Below are positions 1-9,422 of a stretch of DNA of 64,000 bases, in pieces; positions within the stretch are counted from its first letter, which is position 1; the number at the start of each line of letters is the position of its first letter. Made by a program: the position numbers and the translations under genes. Source of the DNA: Bacteroidota bacterium (lineage in GTDB: Bacteria > Bacteroidota > Bacteroidia > Bacteroidales > UBA12077); NCBI GenBank assembly GCA_020444275.1, contig JAHLLG010000002.1, positions 1,103,991 to 1,167,990 of the forward strand, written 5' to 3'. The notes beneath the pieces are model-generated. The model made no database searches. It was given only the letters and a program-made list of their open reading frames with translations, and was not told the DNA's origin.

Positions 1-896
1 ATGTCTTGTCCATTTTCTTCAGTCCATCGAGTAAAGAACAAATATTTTCCATCAGGACTTACCGAAGGAAATCTTTCTTGCGATGGAGTATTAATATTAT
101 CGCCCATATATATTGCTTCTGTCCACTTACCATCATTTTTCTTGTAACTAATATATAAATCACCATAATCATCTCGATGCATATTTCTTGTAGATGAAAA
201 AATAATATAACTCTCATCGGGTGCTATAAAAGGTGTCCAATCTTGAAAATTTGAATTTATAAATTTAGGCAGAGCTTGAGGTTCCGAATAATCCAATCCA
301 TTTTTCTTTGCATAGTATATTCCACATTGTTGTGTAACTCCCTTAAGAATACTTAAGAAATACATATTTCCATTGTTAGAAAAATTTAAGTTTATTAATT
401 TCGGTTCTTTGTTAAATGGATTTTGAAATATCTCTGGCTCTTTCCATTCATTATCAAATAGCTCGCTATACCAAACTTTAGAATTCGGTTTTAAAGTCCA
501 ATGTAATGCTTTTAATGAATCAGATAATTGATTTAGATTTCTGTCTGAGCTGAAATATATTTTGCCATTATAATAAAACGGACTATCATCAGAATATTTT
601 CCAGAAAAGCTTGCAATTTGAGGAGTTGTCCATTTTCCATTATCATACTTACAAAAATAAATTGTTTTGATATTCTCATTTGTTGGATAATCAATAGCTG
701 TCCAGAAAAAGCTTTTTAAATCTGATGTAAAAGTTGGACTGCTATGCTCAAGTTTGTTTGTTGAAACTACTCCAGGTCCAAAAACTTCAGGAATATCTTT
801 TGGCGGAGTTTGTCCTAAATATTTCCACGAATCATTTTGTGCAAATGGTACAATTGTGAAAAGGATTAATGCTGAAATTAAAGATATTTTTCTCAT
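1..896 (-). CDS. Exported PD40 (TolB-like) beta-propeller protein, 3' end outside window
   Basis: Reading from the ATG at 896 gives an open frame to the window edge, about 298 residues with no stop, so the C-terminus is missing. It starts with a signal peptide (MRKISLISALILFTIVPFAQ) and continues with PD40-type propeller strands such as APDESYIIFSS and SVSPDGKYLFFTR. The segment YLGQTPPKDIPEVFGPG closely matches the middle of the neighbouring gene at 901-2574 (YFGQTPPGDIPVVFAPN), so the two are paralogues. Only 4 bp separate them, which indicates one transcript. PD40 proteins are exported propellers with varied binding roles; no enzymatic function can be read here. Confidence 0.8.
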   Translation of the reverse strand, partial: MRKISLISALILFTIVPFAQNDSWKYLGQTPPKDIPEVFGPGVVSTNKLEHSSPTFTSDLKSFFWTAIDYPTNENIKTIYFCKYDNGKWTTPQIASFSGKYSDDSPFYYNGKIYFSSDRNLNQLSDSLKALHWTLKPNSKVWYSELFDNEWKEPEIFQNPFNKEPKLINLNFSNNGNMYFLSILKGVTQQCGIYYAKKNGLDYSEPQALPKFINSNFQDWTPFIAPDESYIIFSSTRNMHRDDYGDLYISYKKNDGKWTEAIYMGDNINTPSQERFPSVSPDGKYLFFTRWTEENGQD

Positions 897-900
897 AAGT

Positions 901-2574
901 TTAATTTTTAATATTTTCCTTTCTAAGTTTATCTATTATATCTGCACTAACCCACAATACATCTTCGTTTCCTCTTGATACAAAACGTGTAAAAAAGAGA
1001 TACTTACCATCTGGCGATACTTTAGGGAATCTCTCATATCCATTCGAATTAATAGATTCTCCAAGACTTACTGGATCCGTCCAACTTTTATCAGGCTTAA
1101 GGAAACTAATATATAAATCGCCATAATCATCCGTTGGAAGCATTCTTCTACGAGAAAAAATGAGATAAGACTCATCCGGGGCAATATAAGGTGTCCAGTT
1201 AAGAATACTATCCCCGGGAGTATTAATGTTTAATGGCAGTAATTCGGGTTTTTCATAATCTCCATTAATTAATTCAGTTCGATAAATAGCGTAATTATTC
1301 CTAAATCCTTCAGCATGGCCTAAAAAATAGATTGTGCCGTTACTAGCAATTGTAAGGTTATAGGCAAATTTCAAGTCAGGGAAACGTTCTATGAGACCAA
1401 GGTTTTTAATCTCACTCCAGTTTTCATCTAGTTTCTCAACAAAGCATACATGACCTTCTTTGTCTTCGCAACCAAAATATAGTCGCTCACCATCAGGAGC
1501 AAAAACAAATCCACCGCGATATGGTGTTTTTTCCGGTGTTGTCCATTTATCTCCAACCTGCTTCATAGTCAAACCAAAGATCTGAGTTTCTTTTCCACTT
1601 TGTCTATAATTTGATTGCCAAAAAACTTCGGAGCCATCCGGTGAAAAACTAGGTGATCCGTGTTCAACCGTACTGTCAACTGAAATAATATTTGGAGCAA
1701 AAACTACAGGAATATCGCCTGGGGGAGTTTGTCCAAAATAATCTCCTTTTAGATTAGAATGCAATTTTTTATAATATTTAGCTTTCAACTTGGCAAGAGT
1801 AAAAGCTAAACCACTATATACATCTGTATAAGGAACATGGCCTTCGTTTTTCAACACATCAATTTTCCAGTCCAAGTTTTCCGGAGCCTTATCTATTAAC
1901 AGTGAATCAAACTTTGGCATTGTTGTTTTTACGTTACTGTAATCGTCATTGCCATAAATCACATATAAGGTTTTGTCGAAACTTTGGATTGCATTAAAGA
2001 AATCTATAGATTCATTAAGTACAAAATTCTCGCCCCAACCCAGCATTGGGCTACTTAAAATGAACGAATTAAATAAGTTTGGTTCATGAATCATTGCATA
2101 AGTAGCAAACATCGCACTATTTGAGAAACCTGCTAACATACGAAGTGAATCTGTTCTGTAATTGGAGTCAATATATGGAATAGCTTCCTTACCAATAAAG
2201 TTTAAAAACTTTATTCCTGCTCCGGAAGTTGGTATTCGATCCACCTTAAAAGGAAAAACTTCACCCCAATCATCTTCATTACATAAACCAACTACTATCA
2301 ACCCAGGCATTCCACCATATCCTTCTAAGTAACTTGCAGCTGATTTAGCACGTTCAAAAGACCATTTAGGAAATAAAACATATAATACAGAATGTTTTTT
2401 TAATGTATCATTGTAGTCACTCGGTAGGCTAACATATAATTCTCTGCTCTTACCGTATATTTCCGATTCGAATTGGATTTTTTGTCCTATACTAATCTCA
2501 TCGTTTGTTTGAGAAAATACTATACTTTGAAAACAAAAAAGTATTGTTAATAATGTTAATAAACTCGTTTTCAT
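901..2574 (-). CDS. Exported esterase-like alpha/beta hydrolase fused to PD40 propeller
   Basis: 557 residues. A signal peptide (about 1-21) precedes an esterase-D-like alpha/beta hydrolase region (about 25-270). This region has a nucleophile-elbow-like GFSNSAM and a late DVLKNEGHVPY stretch that could supply the catalytic His. The C-terminal half (about 285-545) is a PD40 propeller with repeats such as SFSPDGSEVFW and KVSPDGKYLFFTR, homologous to the downstream protein. The elbow is GFSNS, a fit to GxSxx. It probably acts in the periplasm or at the cell surface on an ester or short acyl substrate that I cannot name. The gene is 54 bp from the WD40 gene start side and 4 bp ahead of its PD40 paralogue. 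Confidence 0.75.
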   Translation of the reverse strand: MKTSLLTLLTILFCFQSIVFSQTNDEISIGQKIQFESEIYGKSRELYVSLPSDYNDTLKKHSVLYVLFPKWSFERAKSAASYLEGYGGMPGLIVVGLCNEDDWGEVFPFKVDRIPTSGAGIKFLNFIGKEAIPYIDSNYRTDSLRMLAGFSNSAMFATYAMIHEPNLFNSFILSSPMLGWGENFVLNESIDFFNAIQSFDKTLYVIYGNDDYSNVKTTMPKFDSLLIDKAPENLDWKIDVLKNEGHVPYTDVYSGLAFTLAKLKAKYYKKLHSNLKGDYFGQTPPGDIPVVFAPNIISVDSTVEHGSPSFSPDGSEVFWQSNYRQSGKETQIFGLTMKQVGDKWTTPEKTPYRGGFVFAPDGERLYFGCEDKEGHVCFVEKLDENWSEIKNLGLIERFPDLKFAYNLTIASNGTIYFLGHAEGFRNNYAIYRTELINGDYEKPELLPLNINTPGDSILNWTPYIAPDESYLIFSRRRMLPTDDYGDLYISFLKPDKSWTDPVSLGESINSNGYERFPKVSPDGKYLFFTRFVSRGNEDVLWVSADIIDKLRKENIKN

Positions 2575-2628
2575 TTTATGATTTTTTAGTTATTATTGTT
2601 TTTCTTCTATTCTATTTAAAATCCTTAA

Positions 2629-3690
2629 TTAAATCACTTTTGTGAGAATAAGAAAGCCTGAAATCATAGCACTGTTAGGTTTAATTAATGATTCCATCTT
2701 CCAAATTAATATGTTCCCATCCGGCGTTCCTGCTATCAAATACTTTCCATCAGGGCTGAAATGTGCACTATGAACTTCTAACTTTGCATGTTTATAAGTC
2801 CAAACTACTTCTTGCGTTTTTATATTTCTTAATATGATATAAGAATCTTCATTACAACTAACCATAAATCTTTTATCCGGACTCATAGTAAAATTTCCGT
2901 TAAAATCAGGGAATGTTTTATTGCCTATTAATTTGCCATTTGATAAGTCATAATAGTTCATGCTATTGTTTCCTGTATAAATACCCAATTCATTATTTTC
3001 AGTAAATAAGATATCTCCAGACATAACTATTCTACCTACTTCATTATAGGTTTCTGTTTCCCAAATTACTTTTAAACCCTCTTCGTATACAGAATGAGAT
3101 GAACAAGTAATAATATATTTACCATCAGGACTATAGCATGTCCACATCCAATTGGTTGGATGCTTACCATCAAGTGTATCAATAAACGCAGATTTTTCAA
3201 TATCCCAAATTCTCACCAACTTATCTGCCGAAGCAATTGCTAATTGCTTTCCGTTAGGATTAAATGAAAGAGAATATATTGAATTTTGTATTTTTCCATC
3301 CAACTCAGGAATAATTCCTTTAGTTTTTGCATAGTAAGGACTTATTTGAACCTGTTGTAATTTTTCTCCAGTTTCTAAGTCCCATATAATGAAACTTCTA
3401 TCCATTGAACCACTTGCTATAAGCTTATTATTCGGACTAACCATAGCACACCACACTTGATCTGTATGACCCCTTAATGTTCTTATTTCTGTAAAAGTTT
3501 CAACATCCCAGACTTTAATGGTATTATCCCAACCATGACTTATAATATATTTTCCATTTGGACTAAATAATGCTCTTTGCACTTTATGCGTATGACCTTT
3601 TAAAATTTTATATGGTTCTACATTCTTTTCTTGACAAAAGCTATAAAAGGAGCTAGCTATAAAGATTATTATTATCAAGGGATATCTCAT
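2629..3690 (-). CDS. Exported WD40-repeat beta-propeller protein
   Basis: 353 residues with an N-terminal signal-like stretch (MRYPLIIIIFIASSFYSFCQ). About seven WD40 blades follow, with clear GH...WD spacing: GHTHKVQRALFSPNGKYIIS then IKVWD, GHTDQVWCAMVSPNN then FIIWD, and later RIWD, LRNIK and ILIWK. It is probably a single closed propeller acting as a protein-interaction scaffold in the periplasm. It sits in a minus-strand run with the esterase-PD40 genes and the S41 peptidase. The last residues (after about 335) diverge from WD40 consensus. No catalytic residues are seen. Confidence 0.8.
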   Translation of the reverse strand: MRYPLIIIIFIASSFYSFCQEKNVEPYKILKGHTHKVQRALFSPNGKYIISHGWDNTIKVWDVETFTEIRTLRGHTDQVWCAMVSPNNKLIASGSMDRSFIIWDLETGEKLQQVQISPYYAKTKGIIPELDGKIQNSIYSLSFNPNGKQLAIASADKLVRIWDIEKSAFIDTLDGKHPTNWMWTCYSPDGKYIITCSSHSVYEEGLKVIWETETYNEVGRIVMSGDILFTENNELGIYTGNNSMNYYDLSNGKLIGNKTFPDFNGNFTMSPDKRFMVSCNEDSYIILRNIKTQEVVWTYKHAKLEVHSAHFSPDGKYLIAGTPDGNILIWKMESLIKPNSAMISGFLILTKVI

Positions 3691-3773
3691 TTTCTATTAT
3701 TTTAATTTTTAATCGATGTTAGAAGTTCGTACTATTAAACAAAATGATTTTTGGTTTCAATATGTCTTGTTGA

Positions 3774-5222
3774 TTATTTGGCACCCTCAATAAGTTTTAA
3801 CGTGTATTCCAAAACTTCATCTTTATCAGTAAAAATATCTTCATCCACTAGATAATCTGGGATAACTCCTCTTTGTGAAGCATCTCCATTAGGTCTCACT
3901 CCCAGTGCTTTCGGATAAATAACATTCCATCTTGTATTTGGTAATTCGAATGTATGAACAGCTCCATAAGATGATACTACTTCTGCAGTTTCTTCACCTA
4001 TTATTTTACCAAATTTATAATCCTGAATTATAGCAGCTACACTTGATGTATTTGAATAGGAATAACGGTTAATAAGTACATATACTTTTCCTTTAAAACG
4101 AATTGAATCAGGATGTGGATTTATCTCTGTTAAAGGTGTATCAAAATAAGCTCCATTTTCTAATGTTAATATTTTTTCTTTTACTTCTTGATGTTCAGGG
4201 ACATCTAATTCTTTCCAATAATCTTTTGTAATTTGGCTTGTTTTAATACTGAATGTTGAAGCAAACGAAAAAGGCTTGTCAGCAAAATAGGATATCATAT
4301 AATCGCTAAAGGAGTTATCACCACCAGGGTTGTATCTTAAATCAATGATAAGACTATTCACATTCATTTTTTTAAAATAATTAAATGCAGAATCAGTAAA
4401 ATGACAGAACTCTGTATTATCAAACAATGCCGGATTTGATGGATCAAATGGAATGTCATTTAAAAAATGACCGGGATGTAAATAAGCAACATCTTTAATT
4501 AAATTAAATTTCCGTTTTGTTTGAAGGAGCGACTCTTCTGTTTTCATTTTTTTTTCGAATTCCTTTCCCATGACAGATGGAACTATTAGATCTAATTCCT
4601 TACCATCTATTTTTCTAATCTTTAATGCAAATAATTCTTGTTCATCGAAAAAGAACCAAAAAAAACGAGCAAACTCCCTTTGTTCTATTTGTGAATTTTT
4701 AAAATATTTTGTTGGACCTGAAATATATCGATGCATTTCATTTAGTAATTCATTAATAGCTTGTCCATTAACCATCAGAATCTCATCATTCTTTTCAATT
4801 TGTGTGTTTTGACTAAAATTTGCTCTTACCAATACTTTCCCATTTTTGAAAAAAAGCCTTAGCGGGAAAACAGTACCATTTTGTTTTCTGTATTCGCGAT
4901 ATTCCGTCCATGGATACTCCATGAAACAATGACTCATTCCCGCCAAAGCCACATAAGGCTGTAAAAGTCTGAACGTTTGAAGGCTGGAAAGAGAATCGTT
5001 AATAGAGTTCTTAATTTTAGTATAAATACTATCCATAATTTCTTTACTTGTTAAAGCATAGAAGTTATAGTTTGAAGCTTCCATTGCATCTTTTAGATTT
5101 TCCAAATCAGCTCTAACTTCTTTTGCAGAATATTTTTGGGGTGATTGGCCATAAGAACTTGCAGATAGGCTGATAGTTATTATTAGTATTGCCAATAATA
5201 TAAAGCTTATTTTTTTTAACAT
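3774..5222 (-). CDS. Exported S41-family (C-terminal processing type) serine peptidase
   Basis: 482 residues, signal peptide about 1-25 (LLAILIITISLSASSYGQ). A PDZ-like region appears around 130-165 (VRANFSQNTQIEKNDEILMV). The peptidase core holds SLIIDLRYNPGGDNS and YVLINRYSYSNTSSVAAIIQ, with the candidate nucleophile Ser in the YSNTSS segment, then KIIGEETAEVVSSYG. S41 enzymes cleave extended or C-terminal peptides; in Bacteroidota many family members are periplasmic. The intergenic region upstream holds three phased palindromes (5408-5462), which may control it. Confidence 0.85.
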   Translation of the reverse strand: MLKKISFILLAILIITISLSASSYGQSPQKYSAKEVRADLENLKDAMEASNYNFYALTSKEIMDSIYTKIKNSINDSLSSLQTFRLLQPYVALAGMSHCFMEYPWTEYREYRKQNGTVFPLRLFFKNGKVLVRANFSQNTQIEKNDEILMVNGQAINELLNEMHRYISGPTKYFKNSQIEQREFARFFWFFFDEQELFALKIRKIDGKELDLIVPSVMGKEFEKKMKTEESLLQTKRKFNLIKDVAYLHPGHFLNDIPFDPSNPALFDNTEFCHFTDSAFNYFKKMNVNSLIIDLRYNPGGDNSFSDYMISYFADKPFSFASTFSIKTSQITKDYWKELDVPEHQEVKEKILTLENGAYFDTPLTEINPHPDSIRFKGKVYVLINRYSYSNTSSVAAIIQDYKFGKIIGEETAEVVSSYGAVHTFELPNTRWNVIYPKALGVRPNGDASQRGVIPDYLVDEDIFTDKDEVLEYTLKLIEGAK

Positions 5223-5407
5223 GATTTTCTGTTTATTTCATTTATAAATTTATATCTCGGTAAGAATAATTCATTTTATAAAAATTAATTATATTTGAAT
5301 AGACCCTAACTTAAACTGGATATTTATTAACTTTTCATCTCTCTTTACTGTTAAAATCACATTTGATAATTTTTCAAAAAACTTTCTACAATTAACTACT
5401 TATTTTT

Positions 5408-5462
5408 AAGTTACACAACTTATTTTATAGTTTTTTAACTATTTTTTTTAGTTTTTTAACTT
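5408..5462. promoter_or_regulatory. Three phased palindromes AAGTT-N4-AACTT
   Basis: AAGTT-ACAC-AACTT (5408-5421), TAGTT-TTTT-AACTA (5428-5441) and TAGTT-TTTT-AACTT (5449-5462) are inverted repeats. Their centres are about 20 and 21 bp apart, so all three face the same side of the helix. They lie about 190-240 bp upstream of the S41 peptidase start and just downstream of the permease terminator. This suggests a cooperative binding array. The factor is unknown, and the AT-rich sequence context raises the chance of coincidence. Confidence 0.4.
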
Positions 5463-5479
5463 GTATATAAGTTTACAAA

Positions 5480-5516
5480 CATCATTTAAAAAATTTATAG
5501 ATTTTTTTAAATGATG
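5480..5516 (-). terminator. Hairpin terminator of the permease gene
   Basis: A perfect 14-bp inverted repeat (CATCATTTAAAAAA at 5480-5493, its complement at 5503-5516) with a 9-nt loop lies 15 bp past the permease stop codon. The A/T-rich arm supplies a U-run in the minus-strand transcript. With 5408-5462 it accounts for most of the 308-bp gap between the S41 peptidase and the permease; the rest (5223-5407) shows no gene. Confidence 0.6.
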
Positions 5517-5530
5517 ACATTGAATGATCT

Positions 5531-7858
5531 TTATTCATACCTTAAACATTCAGTTGGATTTTGTGATGCTGCTCTATAAGCGCGGTAGAACACTGATAAA
5601 GAGGATACAACAATAGCGATAATAATAGAAACAGCAAATATCCACCACGATAATTTTGTTGCATATGCAAAGTTTTGCAACCACTTTGATAGAATAAAAT
5701 TCGACAGTGGTATAGCGATGATACCTGAAATAAGAATTAATTGAATAAACTCTTTCGAGAATAATAGGATAATATCTTTAATATTAGCTCCATTTGCTTT
5801 TCTAATACCAATTTCTTTGGTACGTTGCTCTGCCATAAAACTTATTAATCCAAATAAGCCTAAACACGCAATAAATATGCTAAATATAGCAAAGTAACCC
5901 AGCAGTTTTGTTAGACGTTCTTCATTTTTATATTTCGTTGCGAAAAGCTCATTTATAAATTTGTATTCAAATGGGAAGTTTAAAGTCATGCTATTCCATA
6001 CTTCTTCAATTTGTTTCAGTGTTTCTGGCATTCCTATTGGAGATAATTTGATACTCATTTTCGATTCCTTGTCACCGAATAAGATTAAAAGAGGCTTAAT
6101 TGCATCCTTCTGAGACATATATATATAGTCCTTAAAAACACCGATACATCTCCCTACCTTAATTTCCTTTTCGAATAAATTATCACAAGCCATATATTTT
6201 GCAGCTGTTTCATTCAAAAGAAATTTCCTGGCATTTATTTCGGGGTTCCCTTTTGAAAAACCTTCTCCTTCAATAATATCGATTCCATAAAAATCCATGT
6301 AATTGGCATCAACGGCAAGGTATCGAACATTAAGTACTCGATCATCCATCCTAAAACCTAATCCCCCAATGTTACTACCAGGAGTTATTGATGAAAAACA
6401 AATATCTTCTACTGAAGGTATTTTAGAAACTCTTTCAGAAAAAACAGAAGCATTCTCATGCATTTCAGCACTCAGGTTTATGGATATTACATAATCCTTA
6501 TCTATTCCAAAATCCATATTGTGCCAATAGTTTAACTGCTTGTAAACAACTATAGTTCCCGTAATCAATACAATAGTTACTATAAATTGAAAAACCATTA
6601 AAGCTTTTTTGAATAAGCCAATTCCTTTTCCAGTAACAAACTTTGCCTTAAGCACTTGTAAAGGAGATAATTTAGTTAAATAAAACGCTGGATATAATCC
6701 ACTTATGACAGCGATTGTTAAAATGCATAGTAGCGAGATCATATTAAAAGGAAATGCATAAAAGGTTTTAACCTGTAAATTATATTGTAGCATATTGTTA
6801 AAAACAGGTATAAACAATTCAGCAAGAATAAAACCCAATATTAATGCTAACATACAAATGTTTAATGTTTCCAACATAAACTGCACAATCAAATTCTTTC
6901 GATGAGCACCTAAGGTTTTGTATATACCAATACTTAATGCTCTTTTAGCTGAAATAGATGTTGAAAGGTTTATATAATTAATCATTGCAATAACTATAAT
7001 TATTAATGCAATGCTTAAGAATAAAAGCGTAACTTGCTTGTTTCCATGCCTTACGTAATCATCGTTAATAGTATTGTTAAAATAGATATCCGAAAACTCC
7101 TGAAGATAGCATTCTGATCCTTCCCAGAATCTTTTTTCGCTAAAGTCCTTTTTTATTCTTTCATTAAGATCATGTTTATTTACATTTTCGTATAACATGA
7201 TGAATGTTGAGAAAGACCCATTTCCCTCGTCTTTCATAACATCATACTCCGGATATCCAAACAAATACTTTACCGAAGGAAAATTTGCGATAACATCATG
7301 TTTAAAACTTGAATTCGAAGGATAATCCTCAAATACTCCTTCCACAACATAGTCATAAGTATTTTCAAATCTCATTATTTGCCCCAAAGGATCGGTATCT
7401 CCAAAAAGTTTCTTTGCTGTTTTTTGTGAAATGATAATGGATTGATTTGTTGTTAATAATTCATTTTTTTTACTTTTTAAAATGTTAATTGAAAACATGT
7501 CTAAAAAGGATGAATCTGCATAGGCTAGATTTTCAACTTTAACTGATTTATTGTTTCCATATTGAAATATAGCATCATGCACAAAATATTGCGAAACATA
7601 TTTTACTTCTGGATATTTATTAATTATAAATTCGCCAAATGTAGCTGGGGTATATGCATTTTTACTCTTATTATCTACTAATCGGAATAAGTTATTTAGA
7701 TTTTTATGATACGTATCTACATTAAGTTCATTGTGAACATAGAGAAGAATTAGTATTGCAATAGCAAAACTTAAAGCTAAGCCCCCTATATTAATAATAG
7801 AATATAACTTATTCCGGGCAATCCTTTTAATGGATGATTTGATATTTTGTAGTAACAT
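5531..7858 (-). CDS. MacB/FtsX-type ABC transporter permease
   Basis: 775 residues from the ATG at 7858; an in-frame upstream start at 7888 would overlap the -12 promoter element, so 7858 is preferred. Layout: N-terminal helix (about 20-40, ISIINIGGLALSFAIAILILLY-like), a MacB periplasmic domain, three helices (about 280-400), a second helix near 420, a second periplasmic domain, and a C-terminal FtsX bundle with the signature EQRTKEIGIRKANGA. The double FtsX layout is typical of Bacteroidota permeases. No ATPase partner is encoded nearby. The family moves or mechanically transmits for lipids, peptides or lipoproteins across the inner membrane. The position opposite an NtrC regulator and sigma-54 element suggests envelope-stress control. 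Confidence 0.85.
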   Translation of the reverse strand: MLLQNIKSSIKRIARNKLYSIINIGGLALSFAIAILILLYVHNELNVDTYHKNLNNLFRLVDNKSKNAYTPATFGEFIINKYPEVKYVSQYFVHDAIFQYGNNKSVKVENLAYADSSFLDMFSINILKSKKNELLTTNQSIIISQKTAKKLFGDTDPLGQIMRFENTYDYVVEGVFEDYPSNSSFKHDVIANFPSVKYLFGYPEYDVMKDEGNGSFSTFIMLYENVNKHDLNERIKKDFSEKRFWEGSECYLQEFSDIYFNNTINDDYVRHGNKQVTLLFLSIALIIIVIAMINYINLSTSISAKRALSIGIYKTLGAHRKNLIVQFMLETLNICMLALILGFILAELFIPVFNNMLQYNLQVKTFYAFPFNMISLLCILTIAVISGLYPAFYLTKLSPLQVLKAKFVTGKGIGLFKKALMVFQFIVTIVLITGTIVVYKQLNYWHNMDFGIDKDYVISINLSAEMHENASVFSERVSKIPSVEDICFSSITPGSNIGGLGFRMDDRVLNVRYLAVDANYMDFYGIDIIEGEGFSKGNPEINARKFLLNETAAKYMACDNLFEKEIKVGRCIGVFKDYIYMSQKDAIKPLLILFGDKESKMSIKLSPIGMPETLKQIEEVWNSMTLNFPFEYKFINELFATKYKNEERLTKLLGYFAIFSIFIACLGLFGLISFMAEQRTKEIGIRKANGANIKDIILLFSKEFIQLILISGIIAIPLSNFILSKWLQNFAYATKLSWWIFAVSIIIAIVVSSLSVFYRAYRAASQNPTECLRYE

Positions 7859-7888
7859 GTTTTTAAATTTCTGATTTGTTCTTATCAA

Positions 7889-7904
7889 ACCAATCCCTGT
7901 GCCA
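7889..7904 (-). promoter_or_regulatory. Sigma-54-like -24/-12 promoter of the permease
   Basis: On the minus strand the sequence reads TGGCAC-AGGGA-TTGGT. It has a perfect -24 box and correct spacing to a -12 box, in which the usual TTGC is TTGG. Predicted transcription would begin near 7877, about 20 bp before the ATG at 7858. The divergent neighbour encodes a sigma-54 activator, which supports the assignment. Confidence 0.55.
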
Positions 7905-7971
7905 CTATTAGCTATATTGCTGTTAATTAAACCCTTAGGTACACTTTAATGTTTAGTAAAATGAATAAATT

Positions 7972-8011
7972 GTTCAGAAACTGAACGTTTGTTTTTAATA
8001 ACTGAACAATT
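7972..8011. promoter_or_regulatory. Candidate enhancer site for the NtrC-family regulator
   Basis: GTTCAG-AAA-CTGAAC (7972-7986) is a perfect 6-bp inverted repeat. A third CTGAAC half-site lies at 8002-8007, and AATTGTTCAG (7968-7977) is the exact complement of CTGAACAATT (8002-8011). The block sits about 70-105 bp upstream of the -24/-12 element and just ahead of the regulator's own start at 8052. That is the expected place for an upstream activating sequence and for autoregulation. Confidence 0.5.
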
Positions 8012-8051
8012 ACACGTATTTTTATCTAAAATAGCATATTAATCATTAAGA

Positions 8052-9422
8052 ATGAAAACCAAGGCTGGGAAAATATTAGTTGTAGATGATAACGAATCTG
8101 TTTTAAAAACTGTAAATCAACTTTTAAAATATGAATGTGAATCTATCCTGACCTTAAGAAATCCTAATCAGTTAAATTCTATACTAACTCAAGAAACATT
8201 CGATCTAATTTTATTAGATATGAATTTTAAAGCCGGAGTAAACACCGGTAACGAAGGTTTGTTTTGGCTCGATGAAATATTAAAGATTGACAAAAATGCA
8301 ATAGTAATAATGATTACAGCATATGGAGACATTGATTTAGCAGTTAGAGCAATTAAAAAAGGTGCAACCAATTTTATTACTAAACCTTGGGATGCTGAAA
8401 AATTTATTACCACCGTTTTAAATGCCATCGAGTTGAGTATTTCTAAACGCAAAAATGATATTCTTGAAATTAGACAAGAGCAATTAAACCAAGATATTAG
8501 TAAACCATTTGAGAATTTTATAGGGTCATCTGATAAAATGAAAAAAGTATTCTCACTGATTGAAAAAGTCTCTAAAACAGATGCTAATATTTTAATTCTT
8601 GGTGAGAATGGAACTGGGAAAGAATTAATTGCCAGAGAAATTCATAAGCGATCGGAAAGAGCGAATGAAATATTTATGACTGTTGACATAGCATCAATGA
8701 GTGAAACCATTATTGAAAGTGAACTTTTTGGATATGTAAAAGGCTCTTTTACGGATGCAAAAGAAGATAGAATGGGGCGATTTGAATCTGCTTCAGGAGG
8801 TACATTATTCTTAGATGAAATTGGGAATTTACCTTTGTCAATACAATCCAAGTTATTAACTGTATTACAAAACAGGAAAATATTCAGAGTAGGAAGTTCT
8901 AAAGAAATTCCCATTGACATTCGATTAATTTGTGCAACCAACAATAATCTTGAAAATTTAATAGAATCAGGACAATTTAGAGAAGATCTTTTTTACCGAA
9001 TCAATACAATCCAAATACAGTCTCCTGCACTTCGGGATCGGGGAAATGACATCATTGAATTAACAGAACATTATCTCAAAAAGTTTGCTGATAAATACAA
9101 TAAAAATAGATTAGTTGTGCAAAAGGATGCCCAAAAGGAGTTATTAAATTACTCATGGAAAGGGAATGTGAGAGAACTTATCCATACCATTGAAAAAGTG
9201 GTTATTTTATCTGAAGGGAATGAATTAGAAGTAAATGACTTCTATCTTAAAAAAGAACATAATATAAGTCCTAATGCATCAAAACGGCTTGAAGATGTGG
9301 TGATAGAAACCATTAAAGAAGTTCTAGAAAAGCACAAAGGCAATTTAACTAAAGTAGCTAAGGAACTTGATATTTCAAGAACTACCTTATACTATAAATT
9401 AAAAAAGTATGAAATTCAATAG
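8052..9422 (+). CDS. NtrC-family sigma-54-dependent response regulator
   Basis: 456 residues. Receiver domain about 5-125 with acidic pair D12/D13 and phospho-acceptor D56 (LILLDMNF). AAA+ domain about 155-385 with Walker A GENGTGKE (184-191), the sigma-54 contact loop as GSFTDA (231-236, canonical GAFTGA) and Walker B GGTLFLDEIGN. A Fis-type helix-turn-helix closes the protein (about 415-456, LTKVAKELDISRTTLYYKL). It activates sigma-54 promoters when phosphorylated. The partner kinase overlaps its 3' end by 14 bp. Its likely target is the divergent permease. Confidence 0.92.
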   Translation: MKTKAGKILVVDDNESVLKTVNQLLKYECESILTLRNPNQLNSILTQETFDLILLDMNFKAGVNTGNEGLFWLDEILKIDKNAIVIMITAYGDIDLAVRAIKKGATNFITKPWDAEKFITTVLNAIELSISKRKNDILEIRQEQLNQDISKPFENFIGSSDKMKKVFSLIEKVSKTDANILILGENGTGKELIAREIHKRSERANEIFMTVDIASMSETIIESELFGYVKGSFTDAKEDRMGRFESASGGTLFLDEIGNLPLSIQSKLLTVLQNRKIFRVGSSKEIPIDIRLICATNNNLENLIESGQFREDLFYRINTIQIQSPALRDRGNDIIELTEHYLKKFADKYNKNRLVVQKDAQKELLNYSWKGNVRELIHTIEKVVILSEGNELEVNDFYLKKEHNISPNASKRLEDVVIETIKEVLEKHKGNLTKVAKELDISRTTLYYKLKKYEIQ

